Source: Chaetomium olivaceum (lineage: Eukaryota; Ascomycota; Sordariomycetes; Sordariales; Chaetomiaceae). Taken from it: a stretch of 64,000 nucleotides of DNA. The position numbers were made by a program, and so were the translations under genes. Under the pieces are notes generated by a model. That model was not told the DNA's origin. It did not search any database and was given only the letters and a program-made list of their open reading frames with translations. The stretch spans positions 97,563 through 161,562 of the forward strand of contig JAYWVB010000069.1 of the NCBI GenBank assembly GCA_039881045.1, given 5' to 3'. Numbering within the stretch: position 1 is the first letter of the stretch; every line of letters begins with the position of its first letter. Positions 47,601 to 52,700 of the stretch are shown one piece after another.

Positions 47601-48927
47601 CACAGTACTGTTGTAAAATTTATAATGTAAATATTTAATATCTACATTATATTTACAAAATGAAGCGTAAACGCTACAAGGAATTAGGTATAGTTCCCCT
47701 TATAGATAATACATAAATATAAGGTAAAAAGAGGATGAATTTCAAGAAAAACTGTAAAAGTCAACTTGAAGCGAAGCCAAGATGTAAATCTTGGAACGTT
47801 CAACGACTAGAAGGGAAATTTTTATACCTTCCACGAGTATTCTCAGTCTAACCTTAATATGTTTTAATTAAACCTTACGTAAGTTAGATTATGACATAGT
47901 CTGAACCATATTGTGAAATATGGATTAAAGGGTAAATCCTTTATTATAACACATTTGGCCGAGAAGAATAAGCGATTATCCTGATGCATTTTCAGGATGA
48001 AATTTAGTAAGTAGTATAGGATCTATCGTAAGTCTAATATCCGCCGCATTATTCCTATATGTTGTTTATATTCAATTAGTTGGGGGTGAGGTTGTAGGTA
48101 GAAATCCTTGAATATCCCTACCGTTTTACACTGATCGTTTACAAGGTGAATTAAGTAGAAATTCACCTAGTTTAGAATGATCTTTAAGTAGTCCACCTAA
48201 ACCTCATGCTTTTATAAGTTTACCTTTACAAAGTAAAATAGGTTTAAACAGTTTAAATAAACATTTTACTATAAAAAAGGTATTTTCAGGTATAATTATG
48301 GGTATACTTTTTTATTACCTAAGAAATTTTCTAAATGATCTTACATTAACTGTAAATATTTTGGGGGATGGTTATGAAATTTTTATGCCTAAAGAGTTAA
48401 TATGTAGTGCGGCTTGCCTATTTACAAAATTAATGACACAAGGGGTTATAGATGGTAGCTTAAATGAAATGCCTGCCACAGGTATAGGAACAAACTTATT
48501 AAAAGGTTCAGATGAAGTTGCTTCTGGTCAAGCTTCTGGTTCTGGTGTAGCATCCGGTTCTGGTCAAGCTTCTGGTTCTGGTGTAGCATCCGGTTCTGGT
48601 CAAGCTTCTGGTTCTGGTGTAGCATCCGGTTCAAGTGAAGGTGAACCTGGTTCTGGTGAAAATTCAGACTATGATGAAGATGAAAAAAAATCTGATTCAG
48701 ATCCATCTAATGGAGATGAAATTAACGACCTTATTTATAGTAATGATGAGAAGTTAATTGGTCAATCTAAAAAAACGCTAGATCAGGTGAGAGAAAGATT
48801 GAAATTTATGAAAGATTCATATATAAAGCGCCCGGTACCTGCTTCAGAGGAGCAAATCAAGCTCGTAGATAGAAAAAACAAAATGTGTCTGAAAGAGCTA
48901 GCCAAAAGAGAATCTGAAGAAGAATAA
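20654..48927 (+). CDS. cox1: cytochrome c oxidase subunit 1, 19 exons, C-terminal extension
   Basis: Cox1 is the catalytic haem a/a3-CuB subunit of complex IV. Exons: 20654-20871, 23818-23886, 26122-26226, 27515-27621, 29073-29119, 30489-30563, 31782-31875, 33208-33218, 34218-34228, 35311-35386, 38773-38786, 40062-40107, 41295-41327, 42446-42602, 43937-44004, 45081-45216, 46292-46325, 47674-47684, 47958-48927. Joins restore HLF-WFFG-HPEV-YIL, HH in [28 protein letters not shown] and FLGLQGMPRR. There is no ATG at the start; the frame is open from ATA 20582 and [17 protein letters not shown] suggests a non-ATG start near 20654. Exon 16 lacks one G (GGGT for GGGGT, 45213-45216). Exon 3 has paired indels ([11 protein letters not shown] for AFPRLNNISFW). 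The canonical end is near 48234; a tail of about 230 residues follows. Confidence 0.92.
20872..23514 (+). pseudogene. GIY-YIG endonuclease split by an insertion (cox1 intron 1)
   Basis: The N-terminal half (20872-21415) is in frame with exon 1: an Asn-rich linker, then [20 protein letters not shown] (GIY-YIG), [22 protein letters not shown]. There the protein turns into an unrelated hydrophobic tail ending at TAA 21484. The matching C-terminal half ([11 protein letters not shown].., [21 protein letters not shown].., [17 protein letters not shown]) resumes at about 23044 and ends at 23514. The 1.6 kb between contains a partial core copy and a complete second GIY-YIG gene. Confidence 0.8.
22246..23040 (+). 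CDS. GIY-YIG homing endonuclease nested in cox1 intron 1
   Basis: Uninterrupted frame of 264 codons beginning TTG (an upstream start is possible): [20 protein letters not shown] (GIY..YIG), [12 protein letters not shown] with the conserved Arg, [16 protein letters not shown] with the catalytic Glu, four NUMOD3-type repeats of the form [16 protein letters not shown], and a C-terminal helix-turn-helix ([21 protein letters not shown]). It appears intact and is the likely mobile agent of the insertion. Confidence 0.85.
   Translation: MNNNINSKNSRVFINKHNIVPLFIYSYSEKDLAIKENKGKSGVYRWVYISTGESYIGSAVDLSKRFSVYYSQKSIQAVLSRSKSNILSAMQKYSYSDFYLEILEYCDSSQTIDREQYYLDLLSPEYNILPFASSSLGKLHTEETKIKISESLTGKYHSEETKQKMTESRKGKIFTDKTKQKLSELRLGKDSPFLGLTHSEETKLKMSESLGSKVEVVNIETNETIIYPSNYKAAKAIGCSESTIRYCLKKNKSYKNKYTFNKSN
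23887..24861 (+). pseudogene. LAGLIDADG endonuclease, multiply frame-shifted (cox1 intron 2)
   Basis: In frame with exon 2. [15 protein letters not shown] (near 24045) and [16 protein letters not shown] (near 24405) are the two motifs. Frame changes near 24360, 24675 and 24760 break it; the downstream residues still read [20 protein letters not shown] and MNTKRTEFN across frames. The order and spacing are those of a normal double-motif enzyme. Confidence 0.75.
25479..25994 (+). CDS. hypothetical Gly- then Ala/Ser/Pro-rich protein in cox1 intron 2
   Basis: Open from 25479 to TAA 25994 when UGA is Trp (two in a row at about 25623). Gly/Asp repeats from GATGGC units (25510-25560), an Asn/Pro patch, imperfect Ala-Pro-Ser repeats from GCTCCTTCG units (25655-25710), then a more ordered domain [51 protein letters not shown]. 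It lies after the ribozyme core and before exon 3. It is not a known endonuclease; its composition resembles the cox1 and nad5 tails. Confidence 0.4.
26227..27364 (+). pseudogene. LAGLIDADG endonuclease, frame-shifted (cox1 intron 3)
   Basis: Reads on from exon 3 without stop through the 5' core strands into [15 protein letters not shown] (near 26535). A frame change near 26960 separates the second domain [15 protein letters not shown] (near 26985), and another near 27170 precedes a C-terminus ending KNIKKD at 27364. Both acidic residues are present. Confidence 0.75.
26227..27514 (+). mobile_element. cox1 intron 3 (group I)
   Basis: Inserted within GTGWTI-YPPL. Core strands flank the ORF: ATGCCTGGGACCAG and CATCAGAGACTAAATG (26400-26460) before it, TGAAGGCATAGTCC (27371-27384) after it. 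Confidence 0.75.
27622..28805 (+). CDS. GIY-YIG homing endonuclease, cox1 intron 4
   Basis: Intact extension of exon 4, about 394 residues to TAA 28805. After a leader with [10 protein letters not shown] and an Asn-rich linker come [20 protein letters not shown] (GIY..YVG), [11 protein letters not shown] with Arg, [18 protein letters not shown] with the Glu, then [15 protein letters not shown] and two DNA-binding modules ([36 protein letters not shown]). No interruption. Confidence 0.88.
27622..29072 (+). mobile_element. cox1 intron 4 (group I)
   Basis: Core 3' of the ORF (28845-29035): TATATGCTGAATAG, CAATCAGCAGGAAACC, CTCAGAGACTATACG, GAAGATATAGTCC. Intron ends in G 29072. Confidence 0.85.
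29120..30488 (+). mobile_element. cox1 intron 5 (group I, nad4-type core)
   Basis: Core at the 5' end (29140-29395): GCCAAATTCCGGGGAAGCC, GGTAATCGCGGATCTAA, AGAGCAACGAGTAGACGG, AAGGTGTACTCT. Same type as the introns in nad4 and nad4L (core 1), each followed by a related LAGLIDADG ORF. Confidence 0.8.
29440..30373 (+). pseudogene. LAGLIDADG endonuclease (cox1 intron 5), late frame change
   Basis: Motifs [12 protein letters not shown] (near 29500) and [14 protein letters not shown] (near 29975). Continuous through both domains; near 30320 a T is missing in EEG-LNKIL so the literal frame stops at 30323, while the true C-terminus ([11 protein letters not shown]) continues to 30373. It is not fused to exon 5 because the core contains a TAA in that frame; the start codon is unclear. 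Confidence 0.75.
30564..31661 (+). CDS. LAGLIDADG homing endonuclease, cox1 intron 6
   Basis: Intact fusion with exon 6: 365 codons through the ribozyme core into [16 protein letters not shown] (near 30832) and [15 protein letters not shown] (near 31198), ending LQNFYNLNN at TAA 31661. Acidic residues are in place in both motifs (EGDG, ESDG). One of the clearest full-length enzymes here; a maturase role is possible but unproven. Confidence 0.88.
30564..31781 (+). mobile_element. cox1 intron 6 (group I)
   Basis: After SLPVLAG. The core is read as protein in its 5' part: TTGCTGGGAACTG, CAATCAGCAGGAAACC, TTCAGAGACTATACG; the partner AAGATATAGTCCC follows the ORF stop (31661-31672). Confidence 0.85.
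31876..32819 (+). CDS. LAGLIDADG homing endonuclease, cox1 intron 7
   Basis: Intact fusion with exon 7, ending LCKKINK at TAG 32819. A hydrophobic segment ([17 protein letters not shown]) precedes [15 protein letters not shown] (near 32055); the second motif is [14 protein letters not shown] (near 32415), where Gly is replaced by Ala after the acidic residue. No interruption. Confidence 0.85.
31876..33207 (+). mobile_element. cox1 intron 7 (group I, cob intron 1-type core)
   Basis: Core 3' of the ORF (32995-33110): GTGGAACGGTCAAAATTAGC, CAGACTGCATCACTGGTGGG, TGCTTAATGTACAGTCGG. Confidence 0.8.
33219..34159 (+). pseudogene. LAGLIDADG endonuclease (cox1 intron 8), one frame change
   Basis: Fused to exon 8 through the core. 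[15 protein letters not shown] (near 33475), then a one-base change near 33565 within the MDIRE segment, then [51 protein letters not shown] (near 33790), ending at 34159. Same family as the enzymes at 36840 and 37599. Confidence 0.78.
33219..34217 (+). mobile_element. cox1 intron 8 (group I)
   Basis: Lies between 11-nt exon 8 (WFFG) and 11-nt exon 9 (HPEV). Core strands: AAAATCCTGGAAATTTACGA, GGAACTTCAGAGGCCATACG; the 3' partner ATATGGTCC is near 34170. Confidence 0.8.
34229..35310 (+). mobile_element. cox1 intron 9 (group I)
   Basis: Core strands: TATATGCTGGGAAAGC, AAATCAGCAGGTAA, CCCCAGAGACTTTACG before the ORF; AAGATAAAGTCC after it. Confidence 0.75.
34383..35221 (+). pseudogene. degenerate LAGLIDADG endonuclease (cox1 intron 9)
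   Basis: [13 protein letters not shown] near 34500 has Lys where the catalytic acidic residue should be, and the second motif reads [13 protein letters not shown], also altered. A TAA in the core separates it from exon 9, and a frame change follows near 34915. The remainder ([43 protein letters not shown]) is recognisable. Probably dead at the active site as well as in frame. Confidence 0.75.
35387..37528 (+). CDS. fused LAGLIDADG protein with four motifs (cox1 intron 10)
   Basis: A single frame, continuous with exon 10 and free of stops when UGA is Trp, about 713 residues to TAG 37528. First pair: [15 protein letters not shown] (near 35812) and [15 protein letters not shown] (near 36285), with I-OnuI-like signatures ([31 protein letters not shown]). 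Then a linker with [10 protein letters not shown], resembling the leader of intron ORFs. Second pair: [15 protein letters not shown] (near 36840) and [14 protein letters not shown] (near 37160), with [16 protein letters not shown]. The two halves belong to different LAGLIDADG subfamilies, so this looks like two enzymes joined end to end. All four acidic residues are present. Confidence 0.85.
37599..38538 (+). pseudogene. LAGLIDADG endonuclease disrupted by a GC palindrome (cox1 intron 10)
   Basis: [15 protein letters not shown] (near 37840) and [15 protein letters not shown] (near 38157), same family as intron 8's enzyme and the second half of the preceding fusion. At 38230-38240 the palindrome GTGCGAAGCAC replaces the codons expected between ITAV and KNRY, shifting the frame to a TAG; the protein resumes as [12 protein letters not shown] and ends at 38538. 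Confidence 0.8.
38230..38240. repeat. GC palindrome GTGCGAAGCAC inside an HE gene
   Basis: Interrupts a conserved LAGLIDADG reading frame; identical to the elements at 10195 and 49865. Confidence 0.75.
38787..40061 (+). mobile_element. cox1 intron 11 (group I)
   Basis: Complete core at the 5' end (38828-39055): TATATGCTGGGAATC, CAATCAGCAGGTAAAT, CTCAGAGACTATACAAGG, AAGATATAGTCC. The ORF follows the core. The upstream exon 11 is 14 nt. Confidence 0.8.
39088..40038 (+). pseudogene. LAGLIDADG endonuclease (cox1 intron 11), two frame changes
   Basis: ATG 39088 starts [10 protein letters not shown]. Motifs [15 protein letters not shown] (near 39155) and [15 protein letters not shown] (near 39630). 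Frame changes near 39742 (loss in AQHT-VKDLELM) and at 39931-39937 (extra T in YILF-KECM) break the last third; it ends MNSNRLK at 40038. Confidence 0.75.
40108..41211 (+). CDS. LAGLIDADG homing endonuclease, cox1 intron 12
   Basis: Intact fusion with exon 12, 367 codons to TAA 41211. The first part translates the ribozyme core and a GC-rich insert ([20 protein letters not shown]). Motifs [15 protein letters not shown] (near 40435) and [15 protein letters not shown] (near 40795). Both acidic residues are in place; no interruption. Confidence 0.87.
40213..40272. repeat. GC-rich insert in cox1 intron 12
   Basis: About 60 bp of nearly all G/C with nested inverted repeats (GCGGCCGC; CTCCTACGGAG; ACCCGCTACGCGGGT), in frame with the endonuclease and placed between core strands. 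Contrasts sharply with its AT-rich surroundings. Confidence 0.7.
41328..42293 (+). pseudogene. LAGLIDADG endonuclease (cox1 intron 13), nonsense near C-terminus
   Basis: Fused to exon 13. [15 protein letters not shown] (near 41571) and [15 protein letters not shown] (near 41890; Gln and Asp in the motif). TAA at 42180-42182 interrupts the segment that should read [15 protein letters not shown]; the frame is otherwise open to 42293. A pair of small indels in ATTTGGTTAAAAAG could explain it. Confidence 0.75.
42359..42412. repeat. 54-bp GC cluster, copy 1
   Basis: Begins GCCTTCCGGCCC and ends GGAGGGCCTAGGC, with internal inverted repeats. A copy differing by about one base is at 50845-50898. 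Confidence 0.9.
42603..43902 (+). pseudogene. GIY-YIG endonuclease (cox1 intron 14), frame change near the C-terminus
   Basis: Fused to exon 14 through the whole core, then [20 protein letters not shown] (GIY..YVG), [11 protein letters not shown] with Arg, [16 protein letters not shown] with Glu, NUMOD3-type repeats and a helix-turn-helix. The literal frame ends at TAA 43834; the last module ([19 protein letters not shown]) is one base out of frame to 43902. The catalytic domain is intact, so this may be functional. Confidence 0.8.
42603..43936 (+). mobile_element. cox1 intron 14 (group I)
   Basis: Core at the 5' end, inside the frame: CATATGCTGGGAAGTTC, CAATCAGCAGGAAACC, CCTCAGAGACTAAACG, AAATATAGTCCGCG. 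Confidence 0.85.
44005..45035 (+). pseudogene. LAGLIDADG endonuclease (cox1 intron 15), one frame change
   Basis: Fused to exon 15. [15 protein letters not shown] (near 44286) and [15 protein letters not shown] (near 44617). A one-base loss near 44845 changes the frame (stop at 44892); the remainder ([14 protein letters not shown].., FVLNWIQYKNP) runs to 45035. Confidence 0.78.
44005..45080 (+). mobile_element. cox1 intron 15 (group I)
   Basis: Core strands CTATATGCTGGAAAC, CAATCAGCAGAAAACTG, TCTCAGAGACTACACG in the frame; TGATATAGTCCG after it. Confidence 0.8.
45217..46022 (+). pseudogene. GIY-YIG endonuclease (cox1 intron 16)
   Basis: In frame with exon 16 only if the missing G at 45213-45216 is allowed. 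[20 protein letters not shown] (GIY..YVG), [10 protein letters not shown] with Arg, [17 protein letters not shown] with Glu. A six-T run near 45884-45889 has one T too many, giving a TAA at 45899-45901; the C-terminal module ([14 protein letters not shown]..) continues to 46022. Confidence 0.75.
45217..46291 (+). mobile_element. cox1 intron 16 (group I)
   Basis: Core 3' of the ORF (46045-46280): CTATATGCTGGGAAC, GAATCAGCAGGAAACC, CCCCAGAGACTACACG, ATATATAGTCC. Confidence 0.82.
46326..47673 (+). mobile_element. cox1 intron 17 (group I)
   Basis: Compact core at the 5' end (46370-46510): TGTATGCTAGAAAC, CAATTAGCAGGTAACC, CCTCAGAGACTATACG, AAGAAATAGTCC; then the ORF. Confidence 0.82.
46577..47575 (+). 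CDS. GIY-YIG homing endonuclease, cox1 intron 17
   Basis: Uninterrupted frame of 332 codons (UGA as Trp at 46919), TTG or upstream start. A polar Ser/Glu/Pro-rich linker, then [20 protein letters not shown] (variant GIY, YIG), [28 protein letters not shown] with Glu, [16 protein letters not shown] and related repeats, and a terminal DNA-binding module. Not fused to exon 17. Confidence 0.83.
47685..47957 (+). mobile_element. cox1 intron 18 (short ORF-less group I)
   Basis: 273 nt. Core GAATTTCAAGAAAAACT, TTGAAGCGAAGCCAAG, AACGTTCAACGACTAG, GACATAGTCTGAACC. Nearly the same core, with a run of over 40 identical bases, occurs in nad1 intron 3. The upstream exon 18 is 11 nt. Confidence 0.85.
48235..48927 (+). 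other. cox1 C-terminal extension
   Basis: About 230 codons beyond the conserved Cox1 end. First a membrane-like segment ([17 protein letters not shown]), then a Cys-containing part, three tandem [12 protein letters not shown] repeats (48520-48630), an acidic Ser/Asp stretch and a lysine/glutamate-rich C-terminus. In frame and uninterrupted; whether it stays on the mature protein is unknown. Confidence 0.7.
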
Positions 48928-48930
48928 AAT

Positions 48931-48991
48931 AAGGACAATAACCTTGTCCTTAAGGATTTTTTAAGATCTAATATAAAAAAAATTTAATAAT
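48931..48991 (+). promoter_or_regulatory. conserved leader element, copy 2
   Basis: Perfect stem AAGGACAA-TAACC-TTGTCCTT, then AAGGATTTTTTAAGATCTAA and an A-rich tract ending right at an ATG. Matches the atp6 leader (62954-63017), including paired changes in the stem. Confidence 0.55.
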
Positions 48992-49317
48992 ATGATAAAC
49001 CTTACAGATATAGTACCGATGGATAACACCGAATGTGATTTCTTACCGTTGCCTTACCTCAGGTTAATATTAGTATAGAATCTCTGACTTTTAAATTAAA
49101 TATTTTACAGTCCATTGAATTTCGTGCGTGTACTTTTGATAGTTTTGTACTCGAAGGTAAATATTTTGCATATTTAAACGGGTACAATTGAAATCATTTA
49201 ACTGATACCCAACAATTTAACCTATATGAAATACATTTAATGATGCACAAAAATAAACTTGTGGAGCACCAGTCTATGATAATCAAATATATAGAACTAA
49301 ACGCGTTTAGAAGATAG
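48992..49317 (+). pseudogene. orphan ORF behind an atp6-like leader
   Basis: ATG 48992 opens MINLTDIVPMDNTECDFLP, and a frame change near 49045 leads to an 80-residue open frame (NISIESLTFKLNILQ.., YNWNHLTDTQQFNLYEIHLMMHK.., ELNAFRR) ending at TAG 49317. The literal first frame stops at 49078. No family recognised. Confidence 0.4.
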
Positions 49318-49706
49318 CTGGATGCATGCAAAAAAACTCTTGATAAGGGGGGGGGTTATATAATAACTACTGTAAGGAGTAAATTTTACGACCCCATATA
49401 CATTAGGATTTTTTAAGATCTAACAAAATACAAATACAAAATTAATAAAGAAAAAAATATGAAGCTTGGTTTTACTAAATAAGAAAATCCAAATTATTAC
49501 ATTTAAACCTTTATTTTATATAACCTGGTCTGGTTTAACTCAAAACTTTTACTAATTTTTAAGGATGGGTATATATTCTTAAGAAGTTGAGTGGGCTAAA
49601 TAAGGCTGTGAGAGTAGGCAGGGCCTGCTAGCACAAGAATTATTAAGCTAATCTCTTTTTACTCTACACTCCACTTTTCCCTTTTATTTTTTATTTAAAA
49701 TTTTCT
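49318..49706. other. nad1 upstream region
   Basis: Contains a partial leader element (49403-49425, GGATTTTTTAAGATCTAA). No gene. Confidence 0.5.
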
Positions 49707-52700
49707 ATGTATTATTCTCTTACGATCATTTCATTAATTGAAGTTGTTTTGGTATTAGTTCCAGCCTTAGTTGGTATTGCTTATGTAACAATTGCAGAAA
49801 GAAAAACTATGGCAAGTATGCAAAGAAGATTAGGTCCAAACCAAATAGGTCAAAACAACGCGCTGTGCGAAGCACCATACAACATACTAGATCATATATT
49901 AATTATTCTCTTATAAATTATACTAATCCTTTACTTATTCGTAAATTTCATACTTCAAATTATTATTTCTCAAATAATAAAAATATTTTAGATAGTCTAT
50001 TAGACAGTAGAATTGCTCCTGTTATACCTTTTACTCACCCCGTTTTAATTACTTGTGAGGATATTTTAGTGCTTACTTCGTAGCACTAACAACAAAAAAG
50101 GAATTTTTTAGTAAGCTTTCAGATTTAATTATGCGTACTCAAAAATCTGACACTATTTGAGTATATAAAAAATCCGAGAATAATTTAGTTTTATTATATG
50201 ATAAGCCGTTTAGTTCGATTAATCAAATAAATAAAGTTTTAAATATATCTAATCATACTATAAAAAAAGATTTAGTGCTGCATAACTTCGTAAGCTGCAT
50301 AACTTCGTAAGCTGCAACAAATAATTCATCCCTTTTTTTTTTTTTTAAAGGGATGATTATTATTTTTATAGTGTAAAAGTAGAAGATACCAAATTATTAA
50401 ATTCAGAGTTTAAAGAATTAGTAAATAGTAATTATAGAAAAACTATTTGAGTTTATCGTGAAATTTGGATTGATAGTGAATTAACTTTAGAGTTGTTGAA
50501 TAATAAACCGTTTAATACTATAACTGAAGTAGCTAAAGAACTAAAAATTAGTGATATGACTATAAATAAATATTTAGATTCTTTTTCTGTATTTAAAGGA
50601 ATGTATTTTTTTAGTGGAGCAGAGTCTAAAGAATCACTGCTAAAGCAGTGTGCCATGGAAACTAAAGAAGGCGTATGAGTTTATAATAAATTGAACGATA
50701 AATTTATTTTATTAGAAAACCAACCTTTTAAATCTAAATGAACAGCCTCTAAATTCTTAAAGGTTAGTGCTACGAAGTAAGCACTAAAATTATAGATAAG
50801 TATTTAGATACGGGTGAATCATATAAAAATTCTTATTTTTTTTAGCCTTCCGGCCCAGGACTAGGTCCCCCATAGCTTCGCGGAAGGAGGGCCTAGGCCA
50901 AAGGGTAAAAAATTAGATTAATTACTGATCTCGATTTTTTTTATGAAGTATAGGATTTATGTTTTTTAGGGTTTTTTCAAAAAACTTTAATTTGTTTTTA
51001 ATGGAGGTGCTGCATAACTTCGTAAGCAGCATATTTCGCGAGAGGGAAGGTGGTGGGCAAAGAGATAGTATAATAACAAGAGATAGTATAATAACAAGAG
51101 ATATTAATATATGGCCTACCTAATGTTGTAGGTTATTATCAAAACATTCCTCCCTTTTTTTTTTTTTTTTTAAAAGGGATGATCATATTCTTCTCATGCA
51201 TAACTTCGTAAGCAGCCTAATAAAGAAAAATTTATTAGTGATTTGTATTTAAATAGAAAAGCTCCTGTAATACCTTTTAAAGATAATATTATAAGTGTAT
51301 GTGAAGATTTAAACTCTTCAGATGCTATGAATACATTTTTTAAAGATCTAAAAGTAAAGGAGGAATTTATATGTTTTTTTACAAAACTGATCCAAATATT
51401 TATTATATAGGAAGAGCTAAAGATTTTCATAAAAGATTTAAAGCTCCTCTTAATATTAATTTAAAGGATAGATTCCATGTATTTGCTAATGCAATGGGAT
51501 GAGATAAATTTAATTTTTCAATTATTGAGATATGTGGATTAGATATGCATCAAGAAAAAGAAAATTATTATTTACAAAAATATTTACCTTTATTAAATAC
51601 AATATTTATAAGTAACATGAGTGAAACTCAAACTTATGATTCATTGTGGGCTGAGCATCCATCCATACTTCGTACGCACGGACTGCGTAGTAGTACTACG
51701 TACTACGTACTACGTACTACGTACTACTACGTACTACGTACTACGTACTACGTACAGGCAGGCAGCAGCAGAAATATTAAAACTTAGACAGTCTGAATTA
51801 AATTTAGACAATAAATTTGAAGGTGTGTCTATTTATCTTTATAGTTATATTAACGGTAAACTTAGTCCTAATATTATTCATAAATTTACTAGTATTAATA
51901 AATTATCTCAATATTTAGGTGTAAGTAGAGAAACAATAAGTATTTATTTGAATACTCATGTACCTTATAGAGGGAATTTATTTTTAACTAATTTAGTAGA
52001 AGATATTGAAATGTCAGAAAAATTAATAAGTGACATAACTCAAGGATTAGAGTTAGATCGTAATATAGCTAAAAAAGTATGAGTTTACTTCATAGAAGCT
52101 AATGGTGCTGTTACTAAAACTACGGGTGGCCCTGTGGGTACAGTAGCTAAAGCTTTAGATATTCACCATACTAGTATAATCATTTAGATAAATGAACTAC
52201 AGGAGGGTTAAAAGGTAATTATTTATTCAGTGCTGCGCTACGCGCTACGCGCTACGCGCTACGCGTTGAATAATTTAGATTTAAAAAAAATTAATGGATA
52301 CACATTCATTAAGAAAATTTAATAACCTAAACGTATGAGTTTATGATACTTTAACATTAGAATTAATAGATTCATTTAGTAGTATGCAAAAAGCTGCAGA
52401 TTACTTTAATGTAGATTATAGATCTTTATTAAAGCATTTAGATACAAAATTAGCTACTAATAAAAAGAGTAGATGAATCTTAGTATTTAGTAAAGAATTA
52501 ACATCACCCCCCATAGGGGGGGATGAATCATTAAAAAGTGTTAATAAAGTAACTAACGAAACTACACCTATTTGAGTTTATAAAATTGTAGGTGGTGAAC
52601 TTATATTGATAAATAGCAATAAACCGACTTATAATTCTAAATATTCAGCTTCTAAAGATTTAAATATAAGTAATAAAACTATAAGTAAATATTTAAATTC

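Larger units (their letters stand above)
49851..50843 (+). pseudogene. GIY-YIG family ORF, copy 1, riddled with insertions (nad1 intron 1)
   Basis: Begins in frame with exon 1 but is shifted at once by the palindrome GTGCGAAGCAC (49865-49875). Recognisable pieces: RKFHTSNYYFSN, DSRIAPVIPFTHPVLITCEDIL, SDTIWVYKKSENNLVLLYDKPF, NKPFNTITEVAKELKISDMTI. It is interrupted at 50068-50087 (palindrome), 50274-50317 (CTGCATAACTTCG repeats) and 50327-50355 (poly-T hairpin), and the palindrome at 50766 precedes its last piece. The GIY-YIG domain itself is missing, leaving leader and C-terminal modules. Confidence 0.65.

Noticed and set aside
48446..48706. Minus-strand ORF with [12 protein letters not shown] repeats
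   Set aside because: Reverse-strand shadow of the cox1 tail repeats.
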